DNA from: Bradyrhizobium sp. LMTR 3
Lineage (GTDB): Bacteria; Pseudomonadota; Alphaproteobacteria; Rhizobiales; Xanthobacteraceae
NCBI RefSeq assembly: GCF_001693485.1
Contig: NZ_MAXC01000005.1
Coordinates: forward strand, 119,090-183,089
Direction: 5' to 3'
DNA length: 64,000 nt
The position numbers and the translations under genes were made by a program. A model generated the notes under the pieces. The model saw nothing but the letters and a program-made list of their open reading frames with translations, had not been told where the DNA came from and searched no databases. Shown in pieces: positions 9,068-16,901 of this stretch (position 1 is the first letter of the stretch; the number at the start of each line of letters is the position of its first letter).

Positions 9068-9784
9068 CTACAGCGCGAGATAGCGCTGCCGAATGTTTTC
9101 GTTGGCTTTCAGCTCTTCGATCCCGGATGTGTAGACGATCTGGCCCTTGTCGATAACCGTCGCGTGGCTCGCAAGGCCAAGGCAAAAATGCATGTTCTGC
9201 TCGGCGATCAGCACGGTGGCTCCGGTGCCGCGGAGCTGCCGCAAGAGTTCGCCGATCCGCTGCACGATGATCGGCGCCAGCCCCTCGCTCGGCTCGTCCA
9301 GCAGCAGCAATGCGGGATTGCCCATCAGCGTGCGCGCGATCGCCAGCATCTGCTGTTCGCCACCCGACAACCTTCCCGCGATCCGATGCCGCAGCGGCTC
9401 CAGCAGCGGAAACACCTCGTAAATGCGCCGGATCGGCCATTCGTCCTCGCCGTTCGGCCCCTTCTTTGTCCCGATGACCAGATTGTCCTCGACCGTGTGT
9501 TCGGGAAAGATCTGGCGATCCTCCGGCACGAAGCCGAGGCCGGCGCGCGCGATGTGATGCGGCTTCAGCCCGGAGACAACCTTGCCTTGCAAGGTGACCG
9601 TGCCGCGGCGGGCCGGCGCGAGCCCCATGATGGCCTTCATGGTGGTCGATTTGCCGGCGCCGTTGCGGCCGAGCAGCGCCATCGTCTCGCCCTGCCGCAC
9701 CGCCAGGCCGACGCCGAACAATATCTGGCTGGTGCCGTAATAGACGTCGAGGTCTTCGACCTGCACGACCGGCTGCGCACTCAT
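9068..9784 (-). CDS. livF: Branched-chain-amino-acid-type ABC importer ATPase (LivF)
   Basis: A 238-residue nucleotide-binding subunit of an HAAT-family importer. Walker A GRNGAGKST, signature LSGGEQQ and Walker B ALLLLDEPSEGL are intact, and the SEGLAP wording is characteristic of LivF. Its ATG overlaps the livG stop by four bases. It would pair with the LivG ATPase beneath the LivH/LivM permease. In this operon the importer probably serves a pathway substrate rather than leucine, because CoA-ester enzymes follow directly. Confidence 0.93.
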   Translation of the reverse strand: MSAQPVVQVEDLDVYYGTSQILFGVGLAVRQGETMALLGRNGAGKSTTMKAIMGLAPARRGTVTLQGKVVSGLKPHHIARAGLGFVPEDRQIFPEHTVEDNLVIGTKKGPNGEDEWPIRRIYEVFPLLEPLRHRIAGRLSGGEQQMLAIARTLMGNPALLLLDEPSEGLAPIIVQRIGELLRQLRGTGATVLIAEQNMHFCLGLASHATVIDKGQIVYTSGIEELKANENIRQRYLAL

Positions 9785-10539
9785 ACAGTGATCCCCGCAT
9801 GATGTTCGGTGCCGAGATAGGCCTCGATCACCGCCTCATTCCGGCGGATCGCATCCGGTTTGCCGGTTGCAAGTATGCGGCCGTAGCAGAGCACGACGAT
9901 CTCGGGCGCGATCTTGAACACGATATCCATGTCGTGCTCGATGAACACCACCGTGATCTTCTGCGTCTCCCAGAGCTCTCTCACCTTCTCGATCATGCGC
10001 CAGCGTTCTTCAGTGCCCATGCCGGCGGTTGGCTCGTCGAGCAGCAGCACCTTGGGATCGAGTACCAGCGCGAGTGCGATATCGAGCAGCTTCTGGTCGC
10101 CATGCGACAGCGTCGCCGCGGTGCGGTTTCGCTTGCTGGCCAGTCCCAGCAATTCCATCGCATGCTCGGCGCGGTCGCGGGTCTCCGCCAGCGGGAAGCG
10201 ACGGTGCAGGAGGCCGGCTTTGCGCTGATCGGCGCACACCGCTGCCAGCATCGTCTCCTGCACCGTCAGCGACGGAAAGATGCTCGCGACCTGGAACGCA
10301 CGGCCGATGCCGTGGCGAACGATCTCAGGCGGCGTGCGCCCGGCCAAGTCGAGGCCGTTGAGCAATATCTGGCCAGCGTCGGGCTTCAGCGCGCCGGTGA
10401 TCAGGTTGAAGAAAGTGCTCTTGCCGGCGCCGTTGGGGCCGATCACGGCGGTGAGCGAACCGTCCGCGAAATCCAGCGTGACATTGTCCGTCGCCTTGAC
10501 GCCGCCGAACGACTTGGAAAGGGAGCGTATCTCCAGCAT
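9781..10539 (-). CDS. livG: Branched-chain-amino-acid-type ABC importer ATPase (LivG)
   Basis: A 252-residue ATPase subunit. Walker A is GPNGAGKSTFFN, Walker B VLLLDEPTAGM. The signature reads LSHGDQK instead of LSGGQ, a variant common among LivG proteins. A C-terminal segment EAYLG is also LivG-like. It begins two bases after livM and overlaps livF by four bases, so all three are translated from one message. Confidence 0.93.
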   Translation of the reverse strand: MLEIRSLSKSFGGVKATDNVTLDFADGSLTAVIGPNGAGKSTFFNLITGALKPDAGQILLNGLDLAGRTPPEIVRHGIGRAFQVASIFPSLTVQETMLAAVCADQRKAGLLHRRFPLAETRDRAEHAMELLGLASKRNRTAATLSHGDQKLLDIALALVLDPKVLLLDEPTAGMGTEERWRMIEKVRELWETQKITVVFIEHDMDIVFKIAPEIVVLCYGRILATGKPDAIRRNEAVIEAYLGTEHHAGITV

Positions 10540-10541
10540 CG

Positions 10542-11555
10542 CTAGCCGCGCTCCCTGGCACCGTTACGGCGTTGCGCGTACCATTCGACGACGAAATCCA
10601 TCAGGCCCTTCCGCAGGCCGATCGCAAAGAACAGGATCACGATCCCCAGCACGAGGCCGTGATAATCGGTCAGGCGGGTGACGGTGTCGTTGAGGATCAG
10701 AAGCAGCACGGTGCCGACCATCGGCCCGAGGAACGTGGTCACGCCGCCGAGCATGTTGATGAAGATGCCTTCGCCCGAAATGGTCCAATAGGCGAATTCC
10801 GGATAGGCCCCCGAGACGAATAGCGCCATGATGATCCCGCCGGTCGAGGCGAACAGCGCCGCGAGCACAAAGATCGTCAACTTGGCACGCCAGACGTCGA
10901 TGCCGATGAAGCTCGCACGCGTTGCGTTGTCGCGGATCATGCGCAGCGTGTAGCCGAACGGCGACTGTGCGATCCGATGCATCAAGAACAGCCCGATCAC
11001 CAGCAACGCGCAACTCGCGACATAGAGATGCAATTGGTTCGACAGATCAATGCCCAAAAATGGCGGTCGCGGAATGCCACCACGCAATCCCTGATCGCCG
11101 CCGGTCAGCGATACCCAGGACAGAATCGTCGAGTGGATCAGCATCTGGAACGCCAGTGTTACGAAGGCGAAATAGATTTCCTTCAGCCGCACGCAGATGG
11201 CACCAATGACGAGGGCGACGACAAGCGTGATCGCCAGCGTTGCAACGAAAGCCACCGGGACGGGAACGCCGGTCTTCTGCATCATCAACCCGAAGCCGTA
11301 GGCGCCGAGGCCGAAGAACATGCCGTGGCCAAACGAAATCAGGCCGGTGTAACCGACCAGAAGGTTGAGCGACGTCGCGAACAGCCCGTAGGCGGCGCAG
11401 CGGATCACGAAGTCGAGCAGCAATTTGCTGCTGAAGACCGCCGGCAACAGCGCCAGCACGACAAAGACCGCAAGCGCGATCACGGCATCCCGATTGCGCC
11501 GGGTCTTTGCTTCATGGGGGACCTCGAGTGCCTGCTCGGCCTGCAATTCGGTCAT
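10542..11555 (-). CDS. livM: Branched-chain-amino-acid-type ABC importer permease (LivM)
   Basis: A 337-residue integral membrane permease with about nine to ten hydrophobic segments after a short cytoplasmic N-terminus. LVGYTGLISFGHGMFFGLGAYGF and the later MLGGVTTFLGPMVGTVLL are hallmark HAAT permease stretches; ATRASFIGIDVWRAKLTIFVLAALFA is the conserved cytoplasmic loop that contacts the ATPases. It overlaps livH by four bases. Confidence 0.93.
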   Translation of the reverse strand: MTELQAEQALEVPHEAKTRRNRDAVIALAVFVVLALLPAVFSSKLLLDFVIRCAAYGLFATSLNLLVGYTGLISFGHGMFFGLGAYGFGLMMQKTGVPVPVAFVATLAITLVVALVIGAICVRLKEIYFAFVTLAFQMLIHSTILSWVSLTGGDQGLRGGIPRPPFLGIDLSNQLHLYVASCALLVIGLFLMHRIAQSPFGYTLRMIRDNATRASFIGIDVWRAKLTIFVLAALFASTGGIIMALFVSGAYPEFAYWTISGEGIFINMLGGVTTFLGPMVGTVLLLILNDTVTRLTDYHGLVLGIVILFFAIGLRKGLMDFVVEWYAQRRNGARERG

Positions 11556-12454
11556 GCGACCTCCTTGCCGAACAGGCCGGTCGGCCGCGACACCAGCACG
11601 ATCACCATGAACAGGTACATCAGCCCCTCGGTAAACAGCGGAAAGCCCAGTGAACCGAACGAGCGGATCATGCCGATCAAGAGCGCCCCGATCAACGCGC
11701 CGAGGATCGAGCCCATGCCGCCGATTACGGTGACGATGAAGGATTCGATCAGCACCGAAAATCCCATGCCGGGCGTCAGCGAACGCACCGGCGCCGCGAG
11801 CGCCCCAGCCAGTCCCGCCAGCATGCCGCCAAGCGCGAACACGCCGCCGTAGATCAGGCCGGTGTTGATGCCGAGCGCGGATACCATGCCCGGGTTATGG
11901 GCGGCCGCCCGGATTACCTTGCCGATCCTGGTGCGGGCAAGGCCGAGGCCGAGGATCATGGCGGCCACGAGCGCAACACCGATCAAGAGCAGATAGTATG
12001 GTGGCACCACCCCGCCGGCGATGAACAGCGGCGCTACCTGGAACGCCGCCGGCATGCCCATCGATTTGAACTCGGGCCCCCAGATCATCCGCACCACGTC
12101 ATCAAAGATCAGCACGAAGGCGTAGCAGACGAGAAGCTGCATCAACACGTCAGCGCCGTAGACCCGGCTCATGAAAACGCGTTCGAAGATGAGACCGAGG
12201 ATGGCGGTACCCGCCGCACCACACAGCATCGCCAGCGCAAAACTGCCGGAGAACTGATAGGCCGTCATCGCGAAATAGGCGCCGAACATATAGAAGGCGC
12301 CGTGGCTGAAGTTGACGACCTTCAGTACGCCGAAGATCAGCGTCAGCCCGACGGCGACGAGAAACAGCAACATGCCGATGATGAAGCCGCTGGTGGTTTG
12401 CGTCACCAGACAGGCGGAGCTGGCGAGACAGCCGGTAAGCGCGTCGAGGTCCAA
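11552..12454 (-). CDS. livH: Branched-chain-amino-acid-type ABC importer permease (LivH)
   Basis: A 300-residue permease with about eight membrane segments. GLTLIFGVLKVVNFSHGAFYMFGAY near the N-terminus and AAAHNPGMVSALGINTGLIYGGVFALGGMLAGLAGAL are diagnostic for LivH. It lies about 90 bases after the binding-protein gene and overlaps livM at an ATGA. The start is preceded by a modest GGGAGAA-like site. Confidence 0.92.
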   Translation of the reverse strand: MDLDALTGCLASSACLVTQTTSGFIIGMLLFLVAVGLTLIFGVLKVVNFSHGAFYMFGAYFAMTAYQFSGSFALAMLCGAAGTAILGLIFERVFMSRVYGADVLMQLLVCYAFVLIFDDVVRMIWGPEFKSMGMPAAFQVAPLFIAGGVVPPYYLLLIGVALVAAMILGLGLARTRIGKVIRAAAHNPGMVSALGINTGLIYGGVFALGGMLAGLAGALAAPVRSLTPGMGFSVLIESFIVTVIGGMGSILGALIGALLIGMIRSFGSLGFPLFTEGLMYLFMVIVLVSRPTGLFGKEVA

Positions 12455-12546
12455 GGGAGAACATCCATTCGAGCGCGCCGGAACAGCACGCGAAGATCAT
12501 TCGGCGGCGAGCGGGCAGCTTGCGCCGCCTCCGCCGTCGCGTTCAA

Positions 12547-13806
12547 TCAGGTATAGCCCTTGCTCTTCTTCCACTCGGCTTCGAGTTCGAAGATCGTCTT
12601 CCAGTCGCCCGGCTGAACTTGCGGCACGTAGGGCTCCTGTGGGATCGTGGTTCCCCAGCCGATCGCATAACCCACCAGCGTCTGGTCCTCCGCACGCATC
12701 GTGACCGTGCCGTCGGCGCCGAACGGAGACTTGATCTTCAGACCGCGGAGCGCCTCCGCAACCTTCTTGCCGTCGGCGGAATTCGCCTTCTTGGACGCCT
12801 CCGCCAGCAGCATGATCGCCGTCGCATTCTCCCAGGACCAGTTGGTGGGATACTCATTGTATTTCGCCTTATAGGCATCGCCCCACGCGGCGTTCTCCGG
12901 CGTTGCAGGATATGTCTTGATATAACGGTTACCGGAGTGAATGCCCTTCGGCAGGTTCTTCACGACAGTCAGCGCGGTGTAGTCGGCCATGTTGACTGCA
13001 AACACTTCCATCTGACTGAACAGCGCGTAGATGTTGGCCTGGTCGATGTAGGACGTGAGGTCGCCGCCCCACAGGCAGGAATACAGCGCCTGCGGCTTGG
13101 CCTGCAGGATTTTTGTCACGACCTCGGTGTAATCAGGCTGGAACAGCTTTGGCCAGGACTCGCTGATGATCTCGATGTCGGGCGCGAAGCGCTTCAGATA
13201 CGTCACGTATTCGCCGGTGGTGTCGCGGCCATAGGCGTAATCGGGCGAACAGGTCGCCCATTTCTTCAGCCCCTTGGCTTTCGCAATCGCCGCCGCATAG
13301 CTGCCGCCGACGATCGAGTCATGCACGCCCTGACGCGCGGTGCGGAAGGCGTTCGGAATGTGCTGCTTGGGATCGGCGGTCAGCGCGGAAGTTTCCGAAT
13401 TGGTGTGAAGACAGAGCACGCCGAGATCGCGCGCCACCTCGTGCACCGCGAACGCGCCCGACGACGCTTCCGCGTCGATCAGGATTTCACATCCGTCGGT
13501 GTTGACGAGCTCGCGCGCGACGCGGGCGGCTTCCTGCGGCTGCCCCTTTGAATCGCGGATCACCATCTCGATCTGGCGTCCAGCGAGACCGCCGGCAGCA
13601 TTGACCTTCTCGACTTCCAGCATCACGCCATTGCGCGATGAGGTTCCAAGCTGTGCCACGCGGCCGGAGAGAATGGTCGGCATGCCGACCTTAATGGTCT
13701 TGGCTTGCGCGCGCGCCACCCAGGGCGTCGCGAATGATACGGCACCGGCGCCCATTATCGCCAACGTCGCACGTCGGCTTACGCCCGGTTTGCGGGTTCT
13801 CGTCAT
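12547..13806 (-). CDS. HAAT-type ABC importer substrate-binding protein
   Basis: A 419-residue periplasmic binding protein, first gene of the importer operon. The N-terminus has a twin-arginine-like export signal (SRRATLAIMGAGAVSF, ending near ARAQA at about residue 35), then the LivJ/LivK-type opening TIKVGMPTILSGRVAQLG and the QPDYTEVVTKI hinge segment. Such proteins bind not only amino acids but aromatic acids, short acids and amides. Because acyl-CoA metabolism genes sit in the same operon and in the divergent one, the ligand is more likely a carboxylic acid or its derivative; that is inference. Confidence 0.9.
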   Translation of the reverse strand: MTRTRKPGVSRRATLAIMGAGAVSFATPWVARAQAKTIKVGMPTILSGRVAQLGTSSRNGVMLEVEKVNAAGGLAGRQIEMVIRDSKGQPQEAARVARELVNTDGCEILIDAEASSGAFAVHEVARDLGVLCLHTNSETSALTADPKQHIPNAFRTARQGVHDSIVGGSYAAAIAKAKGLKKWATCSPDYAYGRDTTGEYVTYLKRFAPDIEIISESWPKLFQPDYTEVVTKILQAKPQALYSCLWGGDLTSYIDQANIYALFSQMEVFAVNMADYTALTVVKNLPKGIHSGNRYIKTYPATPENAAWGDAYKAKYNEYPTNWSWENATAIMLLAEASKKANSADGKKVAEALRGLKIKSPFGADGTVTMRAEDQTLVGYAIGWGTTIPQEPYVPQVQPGDWKTIFELEAEWKKSKGYT

Positions 13807-13909
13807 TGCTTCCTCCCTGTGGGGTTGGCGTTCCCAATCCCTTCCGGAGATCGTGACGTCTCCGTATGCCAGAGGATTTCAGAGCGAGGGGGGTGACGTC
13901 AAGCCAAAG

Positions 13910-13932
13910 ATGAATTACGAGTCAGAATTCAT
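13910..13932. promoter_or_regulatory. Candidate TetR operator in divergent promoter region
   Basis: ATGAATT (13910-13916) and AATTCAT (13926-13932) form a perfect 7-base inverted repeat around a 9-base spacer. It lies 42 bases before the CoA-ligase start and about 100 bases before the binding-protein start, in the 167-base region between two divergent operons, one of which encodes a TetR regulator. A role as its operator is inferred. Confidence 0.45.
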
Positions 13933-13973
13933 ATATCGGAAAACCAGACCGAAAGCGGCGTTTCGAGCGGCAA

Positions 13974-15470
13974 ATGATCAACCTTTCGAGCTTCATCGCT
14001 TTCCACGCCAGGCGGACGCCGGACCGCTGTGCGCTGAAATACCGCGGCGAGGATGTCTCCTACGCCACATTCGATGACCGCATCCGGCGGGTCGGCGGCT
14101 GGCTCGCCGCGCGCGGGATCGGCCCCGGCGACGTCGTCGCGGTGCTGATGCAGAACAGCACGGCCTTTCTCGAACTGGCATTTGCGGCCAGCCACATCGG
14201 CGCGGTGTTTCTGCCGATCAATTATCGCCTGTCCGCAGATGAAGTCGGTTACATCGTCGCCAATTCCGGCGCGCGCATCCTGATTGCGGACGAAGAACTC
14301 GCAAGGCTTGCCGCCAGCGGCGCACCGGTAGTGCTGCTCGACGCGTCAGCGCAATCCACGGTCACGCGGCTTGCGCCCGACATCGCGCCCGCCCCGATGC
14401 AGGTGCGGCAGCCGCGCGACCTGATGCGGCTGATGTACACGTCAGGCACCACCGACCGCCCCAAAGGCGTGATGCTCACTTACGAGAACATGTACTGGAA
14501 GTCGGCCGATCAGACGCTGGCTCTGGGATTGAGCGCAGAAACGCGATTGCTGGTGGTCGGTCCGCTCTATCATGTCGGCGCGCTCGACCTGCCGGGTATT
14601 GCGGTGCTCTGGCATGGCGGCCTGCTTTCCATCCACCGTAACTTCGAGCCCGAGCAGGCGCTCGCCGCCATCGAAGCCGAGAAGCTCAACGCCGCCTGGT
14701 TTGCGCCGGTCATGACGACCGCGATCCTCACCTGCCCGACCCGCGACCGCTACGATGTCTCCAGCCTGCGATGGGCGATCGGCGGCGGCGAGAAAACCCC
14801 GGAAGCACGCATCCGCGCCTTCTCCGGCTACTTCAAAAATGCCCGCTACATCGACGCCTATGGGCTGACGGAGACCTGCGGCGGCGACACTTTCATGGAA
14901 GCCGGCCGCGAGATCAAAAAGATCGGTTCGACGGGGCGCGCCATCGCCCATGTCGAAATCGAAATTCGCGATGACGCCGGCAACCGGCTGCCATCAGGCC
15001 AGAACGGCGAGATCTGCTTGCGCGGACCGAAGGTCACGCGAGGCTACTGGAAGGATCCGGAAAAGACCGCCGCCGCTTTCTTCGGCGACTGGTTCCGCAC
15101 CGGCGATATCGGTTATCTCGACGAAGATGGCTTCCTTTATCTCACCGACCGCAAGAAGGACCTGATCATCTCGGGCGGCGAGAACATCGCCTCCTCCGAG
15201 GTGGAGCGCGTCATCTACGAGCTGCCGCAGGTGCGCGAGGTTGCCGTGGTCGGCATGCCGGACGAGCGCTGGGGCGAGAAGCCGGTTGCGGTCGTGGTGC
15301 TTTCGGACGGCGCCACGCTGGATTTGCCTGATCTCATCGAACATTGCCGCACGCGCCTCGCCGGCTTCAAGGTACCGAAGCAACTCATTATCCGCGATCA
15401 TCTGCCGCGCAATCCTTCGGGCAAGGTGCTCAAGCGCGTGCTGCGCGCCGAACTGGAAACTCACGCATGA
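13974..15470 (+). CDS. AMP-forming acyl-CoA ligase
   Basis: A 498-residue ANL-superfamily enzyme that makes an acyl-adenylate and then an acyl-CoA. The P-loop LMYTSGTTDRPKGVML (about residues 150-165), YGLTETCGGD (A5), YRTGD-type WFRTGDIGYLDEDGFLYLTDRKKD (A7-A8 hinge) and the C-terminal NPSGKVLKR with the catalytic Lys are all present. It resembles medium/long-chain or aromatic acid ligases of the FadD/CaiC type; the substrate is not determined by eye. It is the first gene of the rightward operon; its TGA overlaps the ATG of the TetR gene. Confidence 0.92.
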   Translation: MINLSSFIAFHARRTPDRCALKYRGEDVSYATFDDRIRRVGGWLAARGIGPGDVVAVLMQNSTAFLELAFAASHIGAVFLPINYRLSADEVGYIVANSGARILIADEELARLAASGAPVVLLDASAQSTVTRLAPDIAPAPMQVRQPRDLMRLMYTSGTTDRPKGVMLTYENMYWKSADQTLALGLSAETRLLVVGPLYHVGALDLPGIAVLWHGGLLSIHRNFEPEQALAAIEAEKLNAAWFAPVMTTAILTCPTRDRYDVSSLRWAIGGGEKTPEARIRAFSGYFKNARYIDAYGLTETCGGDTFMEAGREIKKIGSTGRAIAHVEIEIRDDAGNRLPSGQNGEICLRGPKVTRGYWKDPEKTAAAFFGDWFRTGDIGYLDEDGFLYLTDRKKDLIISGGENIASSEVERVIYELPQVREVAVVGMPDERWGEKPVAVVVLSDGATLDLPDLIEHCRTRLAGFKVPKQLIIRDHLPRNPSGKVLKRVLRAELETHA

Positions 15471-16123
15471 CGCAATCATCGCAAGCCGCATCCGGTAAGG
15501 TCACGAAGTTGAACCGCGTCGAGCGCAACGCTTGGACCAAGCGCAGATTGTTCGACGCCGCCACCAAGATCGTCGGCAAGTACGGTTACGCCGAGGCTTC
15601 CGTCGCCCGCATCACCGAGGCAGCCGGCGTGGCCCAAGGCACGTTCTACAACCATTTCGAAAACCGCCAGGAACTGCTCGATCAGTTGCTGCCGAAGATC
15701 GGCATCGACATGGTTCACTTCATCCGCGAGCGCACCGGGACCGCAGATGCCGCGAGGCAGGAGATCGAGCGCTTCAGCGCCTTCTTCGATTTCATCCGCG
15801 AGGTGCCGGAATTTTTGCGCATCCTCAACGAGGCCGAGTATTTCGCACCGGTCGGCTACCAGAAGCATCTCGATAATATCGCGACCGCCTATGTGCGCAT
15901 TCTCAAGCGCGCCCGCACGGCCGGCGCCATCGTTGATTTCAGCGACGAGGAGTTCGAAGCCATCGTTCACATGTTCATGGGCGCGCGCGGCTACCTGAGC
16001 CGGCGATACTCATACTCCGACGGCGCGGTAACGGCCGCGCCCGACCATGTCATCTCCGCCTATCGAAAGCTGGTCACGCGTGGGCTGTTCACACCGGATA
16101 AGGGCAACAGCCATGACCGCTGA
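15467..16123 (+). CDS. TetR/AcrR-family transcriptional regulator
   Basis: A 218-residue repressor-type protein. The N-terminal helix-turn-helix is at about residues 25-70: RRLFDAATKIVGKYGYAEAS, then ARITEAAGVAQGTFYNHFENRQEL, a near-consensus TetR recognition region. The C-terminal ligand domain is helical and unassigned. The ATG at 15467 overlaps the ligase stop (ATGA), so a longer upstream frame is rejected. It probably senses a pathway acyl-CoA or ketone and controls this operon and the divergent importer operon, perhaps through the palindrome at 13910-13932. Confidence 0.92.
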   Translation: MTQSSQAASGKVTKLNRVERNAWTKRRLFDAATKIVGKYGYAEASVARITEAAGVAQGTFYNHFENRQELLDQLLPKIGIDMVHFIRERTGTADAARQEIERFSAFFDFIREVPEFLRILNEAEYFAPVGYQKHLDNIATAYVRILKRARTAGAIVDFSDEEFEAIVHMFMGARGYLSRRYSYSDGAVTAAPDHVISAYRKLVTRGLFTPDKGNSHDR

Positions 16124-16886
16124 AGGCATCGTTCTCGTCACCGGCGGCTGCCGCGGCATTGGCGCCGCCACCGCGATGCTTCTCGCCGGACAGGGCCAGA
16201 AGGTCGTTATTGTCGATATTGCGCCCGAACCGCTCGCGGACACGCAAACCATCCTGTGGCCGATGCCCTTCGATGTCGCGAGCGAAAGTGCTGTTGTCAG
16301 CGGCATCGCCGATATCGAGGCCGCGCATGGCCCGATCACAGGGCTGGTCAACGCCGCCGGCGTGTTCGGCAAGATGCACAAAATCGAACGCGTGCGGATG
16401 GAACAATGGGACCGCGAGGTCAATATCGATCTGCGCGGCACGTTTCTGGTGGCCCGAAGCGTCGGCGTGAAGATGGCCGAGCGCCGGCGCGGCGCGATCG
16501 TCAATGTCGCCTCCGTTGCCGGCATGACCTCAGGCCCGATCCACGCCTATACCGCGGCGAAGGCCGGTGTCATCCAGATCACGCAGACGCTGGCGGCCGA
16601 ATGGGGACGCAGCGGCGTCCGCGTCAACGCGGTCTCGCCCGGCTTCACGCGCACCGCGGCGCTGGAAGCCGGCATCGCTTCGGGCGCGCTGAACAAAAAG
16701 TGGCTCGAAAGTCCGACCGCGATGAACCGGCTGGTCGAGCCGATCGAAGTCGCGCAGGCCATCGCCTGGCTGCTTTCACCAATGAGCAGCGGCGTCACCG
16801 GAATCAACCTTCCCGTCGATGCCGGCTATATCGCCGGCACCACTTGGGCCGCCTATGGCGGCTTGCCGAAAGCACCGGGCGCGTAA
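16113..16886 (+). CDS. Short-chain dehydrogenase/reductase (classical SDR)
   Basis: A 257-residue NAD(P)-dependent oxidoreductase. It has the cofactor motif TGGCRGIG (about residues 9-16), NAAG, the catalytic Ser in NVASVAG and the YTAAK Tyr/Lys pair, followed by a NAVSPGFTRT loop. The first 11 bases overlap the end of the TetR gene, so the ATG at 16113 is used. An acidic residue at the end of strand 2 (IVDIAPE) suggests NAD preference. In context it could oxidise a secondary alcohol to the ketone that the following Baeyer-Villiger enzyme uses. Confidence 0.92.
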   Translation: MTAEGIVLVTGGCRGIGAATAMLLAGQGQKVVIVDIAPEPLADTQTILWPMPFDVASESAVVSGIADIEAAHGPITGLVNAAGVFGKMHKIERVRMEQWDREVNIDLRGTFLVARSVGVKMAERRRGAIVNVASVAGMTSGPIHAYTAAKAGVIQITQTLAAEWGRSGVRVNAVSPGFTRTAALEAGIASGALNKKWLESPTAMNRLVEPIEVAQAIAWLLSPMSSGVTGINLPVDAGYIAGTTWAAYGGLPKAPGA

Positions 16887-16901
16887 AACGAGGACACCAG
16901 C

